Assembly: GCA_947624935.1 (NCBI GenBank)
Contig: CANQML010000009.1
Location: 1 to 34,404, forward strand
DNA: 34,404 bases
Reading direction: 5' to 3'
From: Candidatus Gastranaerophilales bacterium
GTDB lineage: Bacteria > Cyanobacteriota > Vampirovibrionia > Gastranaerophilales > Gastranaerophilaceae
The translations under genes were made by a program, and so were the position numbers. Positions 1 to 8,069 of the stretch are shown here, one piece after another (position 1 is the first letter of the stretch; each line of letters opens with the position of its first letter). Below the pieces are notes generated by a model. That model was given only the letters and a program-made list of their open reading frames with translations, ran no database searches and had not been told where the DNA came from.

Positions 1-1175
1 ATGTCTTTCAAGCCCAAGAACGGTAAGTAAATTACCATAATCATATCAACGTTTTCATCGGCAATAACCGTTTCAAGCGTTTGTTTGTAGTGTTCGATAG
101 GTGCTGATGCTATCATGTCAATCGGGTTTTTAACCGATGCGGCTGACGGCAAAAAGCTTCTCAATTTGTCTTTTGTAGCGTCAGAGATTTTTGCCATTTG
201 CATACCGTATTCGCAAATCGCGTCAGTTGCCATAATTCCCGGACCGCCCGAGTTTGTAATTATCGCTACTCTGTCGCCTTTAGGAATCGGGCAGTTTGCA
301 AAAACCTTTGCCGTTGCAAAAAGGTTTTTCAAAGAGTATTCTCTGATTACGCCCGATTGCTGTAAAAGTGCGTTTGCGGCTTTGTCGGCACCTGCCAATG
401 AGCCCGTGTGGCTTGATGCTGCTGATGCACCCGCTGCCGATCTGCCTGCTTTGAGTGCCAAAATCGGTTTTTTCTTAGAAATTCTTGTTGCAAGCTTTCT
501 GAAGTTTGCGGGGTTTTGGATTGATTCCATATATAAAAGAATTTGTTCAACGTCAGATTCGTTTTCCCAATATTCCATAGCGGTTTCGGCGTTAACGTCA
601 GCCTGATTTCCGATAGAAATGAATTGTGCAAAACCTAAGTTGAGGTCTTTTAAGATGTTCAAGATACCGCCGCCTAAAGCGCCCGATTGTGATACAAAAC
701 CGATGTTTCCGCGCTCAGGCAAAGATTCGGCGAAACATCCGTCCATTCTGATATCGGGGTGAGTGTTTACAACGCCCAAACAGTTTGGACCAACGCATCT
801 CATGCCGTATTCTCTTACTTTTGCAAGTAATTGTTTTTCGGCTTCTGCGCCTTCTGCGCCTGTTTCTTTAAAGCCTGCCGTGATTATGCACAAGCCCTCA
901 ATGCCTTTTGCATGACATTGGTCGATTGTATCGAGTACGAATTTTGCGTTAACAACGATAATTGCCAAATCAACATAGCCGGGGATTTCACCGACCGATG
1001 TGTAAGCCTGCAACCCCTCGATAATCCCGCCTTTTGGGTTAACAGGGTAAATCTTACCGTTGAATTTGTACTCTTGAAGTCTTTTCATAATGTCGGAACC
1101 GATTGTGTGTTCCTTTGTTGATGCACCGATAACCGCTATCGATTTCGGTTTCATGATTTTGTCTAAATTGCTCAT
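1..1175 (-). CDS. ADP-forming acyl-CoA (acetyl-CoA) synthetase, 3' end outside window
   Basis: This gene has no stop in the window; 391 codons are visible from ATG 1173-1175, preceded by AAAGGA at about 1183-1188. The protein begins MSNLDKIMKPKSIAVIGAST, a CoA-binding Rossmann domain, followed by a succinyl-CoA-synthetase-alpha-like domain. PNCLGVVN, SQSGALGGG and the HTGSLAG motif are all present; in the NDP-forming acyl-CoA synthetase family the His of HTGSLAG is the phosphorylated residue. These enzymes convert acyl-CoA, ADP and phosphate to the free acid, CoA and ATP, usually acetate formation in fermenters. The C-terminal ATP-grasp (beta) part, if fused, lies outside the window. It sits 15 bp downstream of the radical-SAM gene on the same strand, probably co-transcribed. 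A Pat-type protein acetyltransferase would share these N-terminal domains, so the exact reaction is open. Confidence 0.9.
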   Translation of the reverse strand, partial: MSNLDKIMKPKSIAVIGASTKEHTIGSDIMKRLQEYKFNGKIYPVNPKGGIIEGLQAYTSVGEIPGYVDLAIIVVNAKFVLDTIDQCHAKGIEGLCIITAGFKETGAEGAEAEKQLLAKVREYGMRCVGPNCLGVVNTHPDIRMDGCFAESLPERGNIGFVSQSGALGGGILNILKDLNLGFAQFISIGNQADVNAETAMEYWENESDVEQILLYMESIQNPANFRKLATRISKKKPILALKAGRSAAGASAASSHTGSLAGADKAANALLQQSGVIREYSLKNLFATAKVFANCPIPKGDRVAIITNSGGPGIMATDAICEYGMQMAKISDATKDKLRSFLPSAASVKNPIDMIASAPIEHYKQTLETVIADENVDMIMVIYLPFLGLKD

Positions 1176-1190
1176 GTTTTTATCCTTTCG

Positions 1191-1814
1191 TTAATAACCG
1201 TTTACAATCCACTCCCGAACCCTAAACTTTGCGCCCAAAGCGTTTGCGGTCTGTTCGCACTTTTCAAGGTTCAAGTGCCTGCCCTTGTAGCCTTCAACCA
1301 CGCTCATTACGGTGGAAATTCCTTCATCTTTGCATGCTTTTGCAAAGTTTAGCATTTCACCGTAGGCGTTTTCAAACTTTGGTTTTGAAAGTTCATTGTA
1401 TTCGCTTTCGTTTTCACCGTTAAGACTTATTGAAAACTCGTCAACAAGCCCTTTTAACTCAGGCACAACATTTCTTTTATAAATATAGTTTGCATGTCCG
1501 TTTGTATTGACGCGAACTTTTACATGCGGGTGGGAAGTTTTGATATGGTTTGAAACCGCTTTCAAAACATCCAGCCTCATCATGGGTTCGCCGTAACCGC
1601 AAAATATAACTTCATCAGACGGATTTTTCGCATACAATTTCTCAAACTGTTCTATAACATCGTTTGCCGTGGAATTTTCGCTATCCAGCCACAAAGTCTG
1701 TCCGACAACGTCGTCTTTGTCGTTTCTCAGGCAAAAAATACAGTCGTTTGTACACATATTTGTCAAATTTATATAAATTTTCCCGTCCAATAAATATGCT
1801 AAAGTGTTTGCCAT
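1191..1814 (-). CDS. Radical SAM protein (resembles the TatD-associated type)
   Basis: The protein has 207 aa. The N-terminal segment MCTNDCIFCLRN carries the CxxxCxxC motif for the 4Fe-4S cluster that cleaves S-adenosylmethionine, and FCGYGEPMMR is the SAM-contacting GGE-like region. The rest fits a short TIM-barrel radical SAM domain (NTNGHANYIYKRN, SISLNGENESEYN), with no extra cluster-binding Cys tail visible. I recall a family of this length that accompanies TatD-type hydrolase genes, but no tatD is in view, so the assignment beyond radical SAM is tentative and the substrate unknown. There is no Shine-Dalgarno sequence. A possible promoter TTGTAA-18 bp-TAATAT ends four bases before the ATG, which suggests a leaderless or nearly leaderless mRNA. 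The acyl-CoA synthetase gene follows directly. Confidence 0.88.
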   Translation of the reverse strand: MANTLAYLLDGKIYINLTNMCTNDCIFCLRNDKDDVVGQTLWLDSENSTANDVIEQFEKLYAKNPSDEVIFCGYGEPMMRLDVLKAVSNHIKTSHPHVKVRVNTNGHANYIYKRNVVPELKGLVDEFSISLNGENESEYNELSKPKFENAYGEMLNFAKACKDEGISTVMSVVEGYKGRHLNLEKCEQTANALGAKFRVREWIVNGY

Positions 1815-1851
1815 ATCTATATTATTGCACGTGAAAAATTTTTTACAAGAA

Positions 1852-2082
1852 TTATTCTATATATAAAAGTTTATTTATATCGGTTTTTAAAGTTTTGGAT
1901 ATTTCAAGAATTTTGCCGAGCGACATGTTAATCTTTCCTGTTTCAATTTTAGCGATATACGTTAAGTGTATGCCCATCATATCGGCAAGCTGTTCTTGGG
2001 TAAGCCCTTTTTTCAATCGGGCTATTTTTACGTTCAAGCCGAATTTCTTAAGTAATTCTTCCTTGCTAATGTCTATATTCAT
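1852..2082 (-). CDS. Small XRE/Cro-type HTH regulator
   Basis: A 76-aa protein that is almost entirely one helix-turn-helix domain. The core LTQEQLADMMGIHLTYIAKIE (about residues 27-47) matches the HTH_3 family. The family binds operator DNA as a dimer, and no separate effector domain is present. It lies upstream of the radical-SAM gene on the same strand with a gap of about 37 bp. Its upstream region (2083-2160) is very AT-rich and carries no clear Shine-Dalgarno sequence. A target cannot be named; self-regulation or control of the downstream pair is only possible. Confidence 0.85.
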   Translation of the reverse strand: MNIDISKEELLKKFGLNVKIARLKKGLTQEQLADMMGIHLTYIAKIETGKINMSLGKILEISKTLKTDINKLLYIE

Positions 2083-2159
2083 ATACTTATATGTATAATA
2101 GTTGACAAAAATTTTATATAGCTTTATTATTATAAGTAATTAGATATATATAGGTAATA

Positions 2160-2270
2160 AATAAGACGATTTCTTGCTCGCTCGCGTTAATAAAGTTGTT
2201 AAGACGTTAAGACGTTAAGACGGTTACGCAAGTGAATAAGCGAATAAGCCAATAAGCGAATAGGCATGTT
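2160..2270. repeat. Short tandem repeats: GTTAAGAC units and GCGAATAAGC units
   Basis: Three GTTAAGAC units run from about 2198 to 2221. They are followed by the sequence around 2232-2264 built from near-copies of GCGAATAAGC/CAATAAGC. The beginning (ATAAGACGATTTCTTGCTCG, 2161-2180) recurs at about 13246. The second block recurs inverted at about 4803-4841 and, in translated form, inside two pilin leaders (about 4396-4447 and 13700-13731). The stretch sits directly upstream of the orphan leader ORF at 2310. Confidence 0.85.
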
Positions 2271-2309
2271 AATAATAAGTAACAGTTAAACCCATAAGGA
2301 GAAAGAGAA

Positions 2310-2703
2310 ATGGAACAAAAGAAAAGTGTAAAAAGATTAGTTAATGAAAAAGCAACAAGCTATGACGGCAGTCGTGAAAACTCCCTCCCGCCCGTCGAAT
2401 TGACCTTCGTGAGGAGCAAAGGGAACAAGCGAGCGTGCGAGCTTTGTGACCCTGCTTGCATAGCTGGGAGGGCTGGGGTGGGGGGTAATTCCCAACAAGA
2501 TAAACCCCGCCCCTGCATTTGTAGCTCGCTTCGCTCGCACAACCGCTTCCCCGCCCTCACGAAGGTCAATTCGACGGGGTGGGGATTGCGTGACGGATAC
2601 CCTCTCCTAGTGGAGAGCGTGAGGGAACAAGTCCTCAATAACAGTGGCATTCAACAGAGCCTAATTTATGATAAGAACTTAACGTCTTATCGTCCTAACG
2701 TCT
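2310..2703 (+). pseudogene. Orphan prepilin-type leader without a pilin domain
   Basis: This open frame starts at ATG 2310 behind a strong ribosome binding site (AAGGAG, 2297-2302). Its start (MEQKKSVKRLVNEKATSYD) and its later NNSGIQQSLI stretch match the leader regions of the two pilin-like genes at 4737 (LVNEKATRHD, HYGTSQSLIN) and 13427 (NNNGTSQSLI). The AFTLAEVL pilin start that should follow is missing. Instead the sequence enters GTCTTAAC-type repeats (about 2680-2706) and then the TerC-like gene. The frame stays open to 2879 but overlaps terC-like coding sequence out of frame, so I end the remnant near 2703. Read as a pilin gene that lost its body, or a leader copied by repeat-mediated recombination. 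The upstream 100 bp is also paralogous to that of the 4737 gene. Confidence 0.6.
2391..2578. repeat. 188-bp MITE-like element with perfect 24-bp terminal inverted repeats
   Basis: Positions 2391-2414 are the exact reverse complement of 2555-2578. The enclosed DNA includes 2411-2485, which recurs inverted at about 13555-13630 in the leader of another pilin gene. It lies inside the orphan leader ORF and keeps the frame open on the plus strand. No transposase is encoded; it is either a non-autonomous element or a palindromic repeat. Confidence 0.75.
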
Positions 2704-2733
2704 TAACGACTATATTTGTGTTAAAATATTGTT

Positions 2734-3759
2734 ATGAAATATTTTATCGGATCGTATATAGTTACAATCTTGGGGCTTGTTGGCGCTTACTTTTGGGGCG
2801 AACATATTCACGGCACGGGCTTGTTGTGCGTTTTTATTGCGTTGATTTTGGGCGTTTTGGAAGTGAGTTTGTCCTTTGACAATGCCGTTGTTAACGCTAT
2901 GAAACTTGAAAAAATGACGCCCGTCTGGCGTCACAGGTTTTTGACATGGGGAATTGCAATCGCCGTTTTTGGCATGAGGTTTTTGTTCCCGATTTTGGTT
3001 GTGTCGATTTTTGCAAAGCTTTCTATGATTGAAGTAACCAAAATCGCACTTACAAATTCTGACAAATACGCTCATTATTTAACTTTGACTCATGCGCCGA
3101 TTGTGACCTTCGGCGGAATGTTTCTGCTGATGTTGTTTTTAAACTACTTTTTTGACCGAAACAAAGATGTTCACTGGATTAGAAAACTTGAAGAACCGAT
3201 GGCGCATTTTGACCATATAAAAGAAATCGAAGTGATTTTGTCGCTTGCGGTGCTTTTGATTCTTTATAACGTATGCGGGCTAAAAGTGGTAATATCAGGA
3301 ATTTGCGGGATTTTAACCTATCTTGTTATCGACGGAGTTACGCATTATCTTGAACATAACGAAGATAAAATTTCTAATTGCAAGCAAATCGGCGGGTGTG
3401 CAGGGTTTGTAAGTTTTTTGTATTTGGAATTGATAGACGCATCGTTTTCACTCGACGGAGTTTTGGGTGCATTTGCACTCAGCAAAGACGTTGTGATAAT
3501 CACAATCGGGCTTGCAATCGGCGCTATGTTTGTAAGGTCTTTGACAATCATGCTCGTTGAAAAGAAAACGCTTGCAAGGTTCAGATATTTAGAACACGGT
3601 GCGCACTGGGCAATCGGTGCTTTGGCAATTATTATGTTCATATCGACCGTAAAAGAAGTCCCCGAAATCGTCACAGGCTTAATCGGCTTTGGCTTTATAG
3701 CCGCAGCGTTTGTTTCATCGGTTATTTATAATAAAAATCTTGAAAACAGGATTGCCTGA
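2734..3759 (+). CDS. TerC-like integral membrane protein (DUF475 family)
   Basis: A 341-aa polytopic membrane protein with about eight or nine hydrophobic segments. The TerC-like signature is present as two acidic motifs within helices: SFDNAVVNA (about residues 47-55) and SLDGVLGAFA (about 239-248). DUF475 proteins are relatives of TerC, which are linked to metal ion export or tellurium resistance; the substrate here is not known. There is no Shine-Dalgarno sequence. A TAAAAT hexamer ends six bases before the ATG, so the transcript may be leaderless. The stop codon abuts the stop of the convergent pilin-like gene with no gap and no obvious shared terminator. Confidence 0.9.
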   Translation: MKYFIGSYIVTILGLVGAYFWGEHIHGTGLLCVFIALILGVLEVSLSFDNAVVNAMKLEKMTPVWRHRFLTWGIAIAVFGMRFLFPILVVSIFAKLSMIEVTKIALTNSDKYAHYLTLTHAPIVTFGGMFLLMLFLNYFFDRNKDVHWIRKLEEPMAHFDHIKEIEVILSLAVLLILYNVCGLKVVISGICGILTYLVIDGVTHYLEHNEDKISNCKQIGGCAGFVSFLYLELIDASFSLDGVLGAFALSKDVVIITIGLAIGAMFVRSLTIMLVEKKTLARFRYLEHGAHWAIGALAIIMFISTVKEVPEIVTGLIGFGFIAAAFVSSVIYNKNLENRIA

Positions 3760-4737
3760 TTACTTGAATGGGTTGCAATCATCGGGAAACTTCCATCCGT
3801 TAAGCTGAGCTCTTTTTGAACATCGCAAAGTTTCATCATTCCCATCCCATGTGGAATCTATATATGGCTCCATTCCCTTTCCTTTATAGTATTTATCACG
3901 TAGATCATCTGTGCCTGTAGGACGAATCGTAAATACAAAATAATCTTTATCTTGAATTTGATGTTTTTTGTTTAATGCGTTTGAAGCAATGGGATAAAAA
4001 AATATATCTTGAGCCCTCCACGTAAAGACGACTAAAGACCCGTCTGGCAGATACGTCAATATTCCACTGTACTTCTTAGAACTATTGACTTTAAAGTCCT
4101 TGTCAAATTTATAACTTGATATTTTTAAATAAGGTTTGTAAAACTTTTCAAAGTTTGTAGTTATACATTTTTCAGAGTATGAGTCGGTTTTGCAAAACTC
4201 ATTGTTAAAATCCCAAGTTGTTTTATAGCCGTTGTCGATTTCGGATAGCGCAATAGCGTTATTCATAGTGCTGTAAAACAGTTTCAGTCTTGTTTCAGCT
4301 AAGATTTGGTTGTATTTATTCATAACCGTCGGAATGGTCATCGCGGCAACGATGCCGATAACGGCGAGGGTTATCAATACCTCTGCCAACGTAAACGCTG
4401 CGCGTTTACGTAAAGCAAATAAGCCAATAGGCGAATAAGCGAATAAGTGCTTTACATTAATTAGGCTCTGTGAAGTGCCATAATGGTTGGTGTGCGAAAT
4501 GTTGTTTCGGAACGATAGCGGGAGCAGAGCGGGAGCGTGTTCCCGAAACAATTTTTCGCACTCTTTCCATAGATTGCTTCGTCGGGCTGCGTTAGGCTTG
4601 CCCTCCTCGCAATGACGTTTACTGTTATGCAAAGCCCAATGTGGAAAGTGGCTTGCCACCTCGCAATGACGAGGGATGTCATGCCTTGTTGCTTTTTCAT
4701 TAACTAAATCTTTTCTACTTTCAAGTTTTCTTGTCAT
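3760..4737 (-). CDS. Type IV pilin-like (prepilin N-methylation motif) protein with very long leader
   Basis: The start is set at ATG 4735-4737 (MTRKLESRK) because AAAGGA lies upstream and the paralogs start at the same relative place; an upstream in-frame ATG at 4779 has no such site. The protein has 325 aa. The prepilin motif is KRAAFTLAEVLITLAVIGIV at about residues 111-130. Prepilin peptidase would cut before F115 and the hydrophobic helix would anchor it to the membrane or a pilus/pseudopilus. The rest (WDFNNEFC, YLPDGSLVVF, WKFPDDCN) is a Cys-containing globular domain typical of these secreted pilin-like proteins. The leader of about 114 residues is far longer than the usual 5-30 and contains translated repeat DNA (4492-4561 and 4605-4671). 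Function beyond surface or export apparatus is unknown. Confidence 0.85.
   Translation of the reverse strand: MTRKLESRKDLVNEKATRHDIPRHCEVASHFPHWALHNSKRHCEEGKPNAARRSNLWKECEKLFREHAPALLPLSFRNNISHTNHYGTSQSLINVKHLFAYSPIGLFALRKRAAFTLAEVLITLAVIGIVAAMTIPTVMNKYNQILAETRLKLFYSTMNNAIALSEIDNGYKTTWDFNNEFCKTDSYSEKCITTNFEKFYKPYLKISSYKFDKDFKVNSSKKYSGILTYLPDGSLVVFTWRAQDIFFYPIASNALNKKHQIQDKDYFVFTIRPTGTDDLRDKYYKGKGMEPYIDSTWDGNDETLRCSKRAQLNGWKFPDDCNPFK
4492..4561. repeat. 70-bp palindromic element inside a pilin leader
   Basis: Arms 4492-4510 and 4543-4561 are inverted repeats of 19 bp with two mismatches. They surround a GC-richer centre (GCGGGAGCAGAGCGGGAGCG). The element lies within the coding leader of the 4737 gene and does not break the frame. 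Confidence 0.7.
4605..4671. repeat. Twin CGTCATTGCGAGG repeat inside the same leader
   Basis: On the minus strand CGTCATTGCGAGG occurs at 4671-4659 and again at 4617-4605. The second copy is followed by GAGGGCAAGCC and, further on, GACGAAGCAATC. From memory this CGTCATTGCGAGG...GAAGCAATC pattern is a dispersed repeat found in many unrelated bacteria. Here it is translated as HCEVAS and HCEEGKPNAARRS. Confidence 0.6.
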
Positions 4738-4761
4738 TTTTTTTATCCTTTCTATTTTTCT

Positions 4762-4780
4762 GTTGGGCTGAAAGCCCAAC
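4762..4780. repeat. GTTGGGCT hairpin upstream of pilin gene
   Basis: A perfect 8-bp stem (4762-4769 with 4773-4780) closes a GAA loop in the 5' untranslated region of the 4737 gene, about 25 bp before its start. A near relative (GTTGGGCA-ATAA-TGCCCAAC) lies at 20043-20062. No T-tract follows, so it does not look like a terminator. Confidence 0.6.
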
Positions 4781-4798
4781 TTACATACTATTTTTATT

Positions 4799-4866
4799 AA
4801 CGTGCCTATTCGCTTATTGGCTTATTCGCTTATTCACTTGCGTAACCGTCCTAACGTCCTAACGAC
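4799..4866. repeat. Inverted copy of the 2190-2270 tandem-repeat block
   Basis: Read on the minus strand this is GTCGTTAGGACGTTAGGACGG, then TTACGCAAGTGAATAAGCG and AATAAGCCAATAAGCGAAT. It is nearly the same as 2200-2265 on the plus strand. Together they show that the 4737 gene and the 2310 orphan share a duplicated upstream region in opposite orientation. The remaining 4867-5015 is AT-rich with no gene. Confidence 0.75.
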
Positions 4867-5015
4867 TTTAAAAAAAACATCTTCCAAACCTTTCAAGTAA
4901 AATTCATTGATTTATTACCTTTAATTATCAAATATAATACCTTATATTTCATTTTTTGTCAATTATTACTTAAAATGTTCTTAATTTATTTTTTCTAATA
5001 GTTTACACTTAGACT

Positions 5016-5348
5016 ATGAATAAGCAGTGTGAATTAAGAAAAAATTTCGGAGAACTTCTCAAAAAAATTCGTACGTCAAGAAAGCTTACGCAATCACGAT
5101 TGGCGGAGTTGGTAAATGTTGAGCCTAAACACATCAGCTGTATTGAAAACGGGTTGAGTTTTCCCTCTGCTGAATTGTTATCAAGATTGTCCAAAGTCTT
5201 TAATATCCAAACTTATGAGTTGTTTATGTTTGAGAATAAACCCTCAATAGACGATATGAAAAAACATATTGAAAAGATTATCAAGAATGCAAATGATGAA
5301 GATTTGGAGAAAATTTATCTTTACGCATCATTTGTCACCGCAAAATAG
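5016..5348 (+). CDS. XRE-family HTH regulator (110 aa)
   Basis: The N-terminal HTH_3 domain covers about residues 8-65, with the helix-turn-helix LTQSRLAELVNVEPKHIS and the typical IENG turn. A short Lys/Asp/Glu-rich C-terminal helix (about 70-110) probably dimerises. There is no Shine-Dalgarno sequence. TACACT lies six bases before the ATG and could be a -10 box of a leaderless transcript, though the -35 is weak. The gene is the first of a same-strand set with the GHKL ATPase and STAS-like genes, 62 bp upstream of the former, so it may regulate that pair. Confidence 0.85.
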   Translation: MNKQCELRKNFGELLKKIRTSRKLTQSRLAELVNVEPKHISCIENGLSFPSAELLSRLSKVFNIQTYELFMFENKPSIDDMKKHIEKIIKNANDEDLEKIYLYASFVTAK

Positions 5349-5410
5349 TTCATATAAACGGTTGATGTATATATGTCATAAAGCTTTTATCATTGAGTTG
5401 GAGAATTATT

Positions 5411-6337
5411 TTGCAAAATAAACCTCAAAAAATTATATATATTCCGAAAGTTTTAAATGAAAATACAATTCCGGATACGATTTTTGAACTTAACGAATTT
5501 ATAGAAAGTTCTGAAAATTCCCTTGTATTGAGTTTCCATAAAACCGTCAATGCCAGTCCCAGCGGTCTAACTCCGTTACTTTGTTTTTTAAGGGATATTT
5601 CTTCAAGGAAACCGAATTTTCAAGGTAAACTTGTCGGTAGTAACGATGAAAATATTGAAAATACAATTGCTCGTATGGGATTTTACGAACTATTAGGGAT
5701 AGATGACGAATTGGCACAAGATGCTAAACGATTCAAAGAATTATATTGTTTTAGCAGCAGTACTCCTGAAGTGGATGTAATAAAAGTTAATGAGCAAATA
5801 ATATACAGCTTTGTAAAAAAAAGCAATAATGACAACTTTAAAAAAACTGTCACTTGGTGTATTAATGAACTTGTTGACAATGCAAGGACCCATTCACAAT
5901 CTCAAGAATGTGTATTATTTGCGCAAAAACAGAACAGGGGTAATTTTACGGAATTTTGCATAGCCGATTGTGGGCTTGGAATTCAAGCAACAATGGGCGA
6001 TAATGATATTATAACTGCACTGAAAAGGTGTGTAAGTCCGGAAAAAGGCATAAATTCAGAGGGCATGGGTAATGGTTTGTATTATACAACCGAGTTGATA
6101 AAAAATGACAAGTCTGAAAACAAAAGTTATTTGACAATTTGGTCAGGAAATGCAAAATTGCGTGTTGTAAGCGGCGATGACCCTATAATTGAAAATACAA
6201 AATCAAATTGGCAGGGAACTGTCGTTACGTTATCATTAAGTGACAATATTGAAAGTAGTATAGAACTTATTAAAAAGGGTATGGAAGTTACTTTAACCGA
6301 GGATTTGCCTAACTTTCTGTATCAATTGGAGGAATAA
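5411..6337 (+). CDS. GHKL-type ATP-binding protein (anti-sigma/histidine-kinase-like)
   Basis: The start is placed at TTG 5411 because GGAG (5400-5403) lies seven bases upstream; an in-frame TTG at 5393 lacks a site. It has 308 aa. The second half is a HATPase_c (GHKL) domain: N-box WCINELVDNARTHS (about residues 154-167), G1 box ADCGLGI and G2 box GMGNGLYY. The first ~115 residues look like a STAS-like alpha/beta fold (SGLTPLLCFLRDIS). No DHp domain, phosphoacceptor His or membrane segment is seen, so it is not a normal histidine kinase. By analogy with SpoIIAB/RsbW it may phosphorylate or sequester a partner, the obvious candidate being the STAS-like protein encoded next, whose ATG overlaps this stop (TAATG). 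Confidence 0.85.
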   Translation: MQNKPQKIIYIPKVLNENTIPDTIFELNEFIESSENSLVLSFHKTVNASPSGLTPLLCFLRDISSRKPNFQGKLVGSNDENIENTIARMGFYELLGIDDELAQDAKRFKELYCFSSSTPEVDVIKVNEQIIYSFVKKSNNDNFKKTVTWCINELVDNARTHSQSQECVLFAQKQNRGNFTEFCIADCGLGIQATMGDNDIITALKRCVSPEKGINSEGMGNGLYYTTELIKNDKSENKSYLTIWSGNAKLRVVSGDDPIIENTKSNWQGTVVTLSLSDNIESSIELIKKGMEVTLTEDLPNFLYQLEE

Positions 6338-6624
6338 TGGACATAATTTTGAAAAAAACAGGAAAAATATTAGGACTTCGTGAAACGGGAAAACGTTTGC
6401 GAGAAAATTTAGAGAGCGCATTAAATAATAATCAAACTGTTATTATTGATTTTGACGACGTTGATTCAGTTTCAAGCTCATTTGCGGATGAATTTATAGC
6501 AAAAACATATATAAATGTCGGCAGAAAAAAATTTCTTGAGAATGTAAAAATTAAAAATGCCAACGAATTTATAAAAGTCATAATTAATTCAAGTTTGAGT
6601 GAACGAATTAGGCAAAATAGTTGA
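6337..6624 (+). CDS. STAS-like protein, DUF4325 family
   Basis: A 95-aa single-domain protein. TVIIDFDDVDSVSSSFADEF (about residues 34-53) matches the STAS-like DUF4325 pattern: a beta strand, then a Ser-rich loop where anti-sigma-factor antagonists carry their phosphorylated Ser. The start overlaps the stop of the GHKL gene by one base and follows GGAGG (6328-6332), so the two are translationally coupled and probably made in fixed ratio. Such ATPase + STAS pairs form partner switches; what they control here is unknown. A bidirectional terminator follows. Confidence 0.85.
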   Translation: MDIILKKTGKILGLRETGKRLRENLESALNNNQTVIIDFDDVDSVSSSFADEFIAKTYINVGRKKFLENVKIKNANEFIKVIINSSLSERIRQNS

Positions 6625-6636
6625 TAAATATTTAAA

Positions 6637-6660
6637 AAAACGAGCCATTTGGCTCGTTTT

Positions 6661-6663
<3 letters not shown>
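6637..6663. terminator. Bidirectional rho-independent terminator
   Basis: ACGAGCC (6640-6646), a four-base loop and GGCTCGT (6651-6657) form a stem flanked by A-tract and T-tract. It can stop the STAS-like operon on the plus strand and ahcY on the minus strand, whose stop codon at 6661-6663 lies within it. Confidence 0.9.
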
Positions 6664-7944
<1,281 letters not shown>

Positions 7945-7990
7945 CTACATTATAATTGATAAAATCTTAATAAACATATATTATTAAACT

Positions 7991-8021
7991 TTGTTAAATT
8001 TTCTTAATAAAACCGTAATAT
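7991..8021 (+). promoter_or_regulatory. Possible promoter of the GH13 gene
   Basis: TTGTTA (7991-7996) and TAATAT (8016-8021) are 19 bp apart. If used, transcription would begin near 8028, past the TTG at 8022, favouring the ATG at 8070. The spacing is longer than ideal, so this is tentative. Confidence 0.35.
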
Positions 8022-8069
8022 TTGGCAAAAAATTATCTTTATCTTCGTTATAATGATAAAGGTGTAGTG

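Noticed and set aside
115-606. Plus-strand open frame of 163 codons
   Set aside because: It is antisense to the clear acyl-CoA synthetase frame, which carries all the family motifs.
2198-2221. GTTAAGAC tandem units as a CRISPR array
   Set aside because: Units are only eight bases and contiguous, with no spacers and no cas genes.
2700-2879. Extension of the 2310 frame into the TerC-like gene
   Set aside because: The last part reads terC-like coding DNA out of frame and repeat DNA before it; no pilin or other motif appears.
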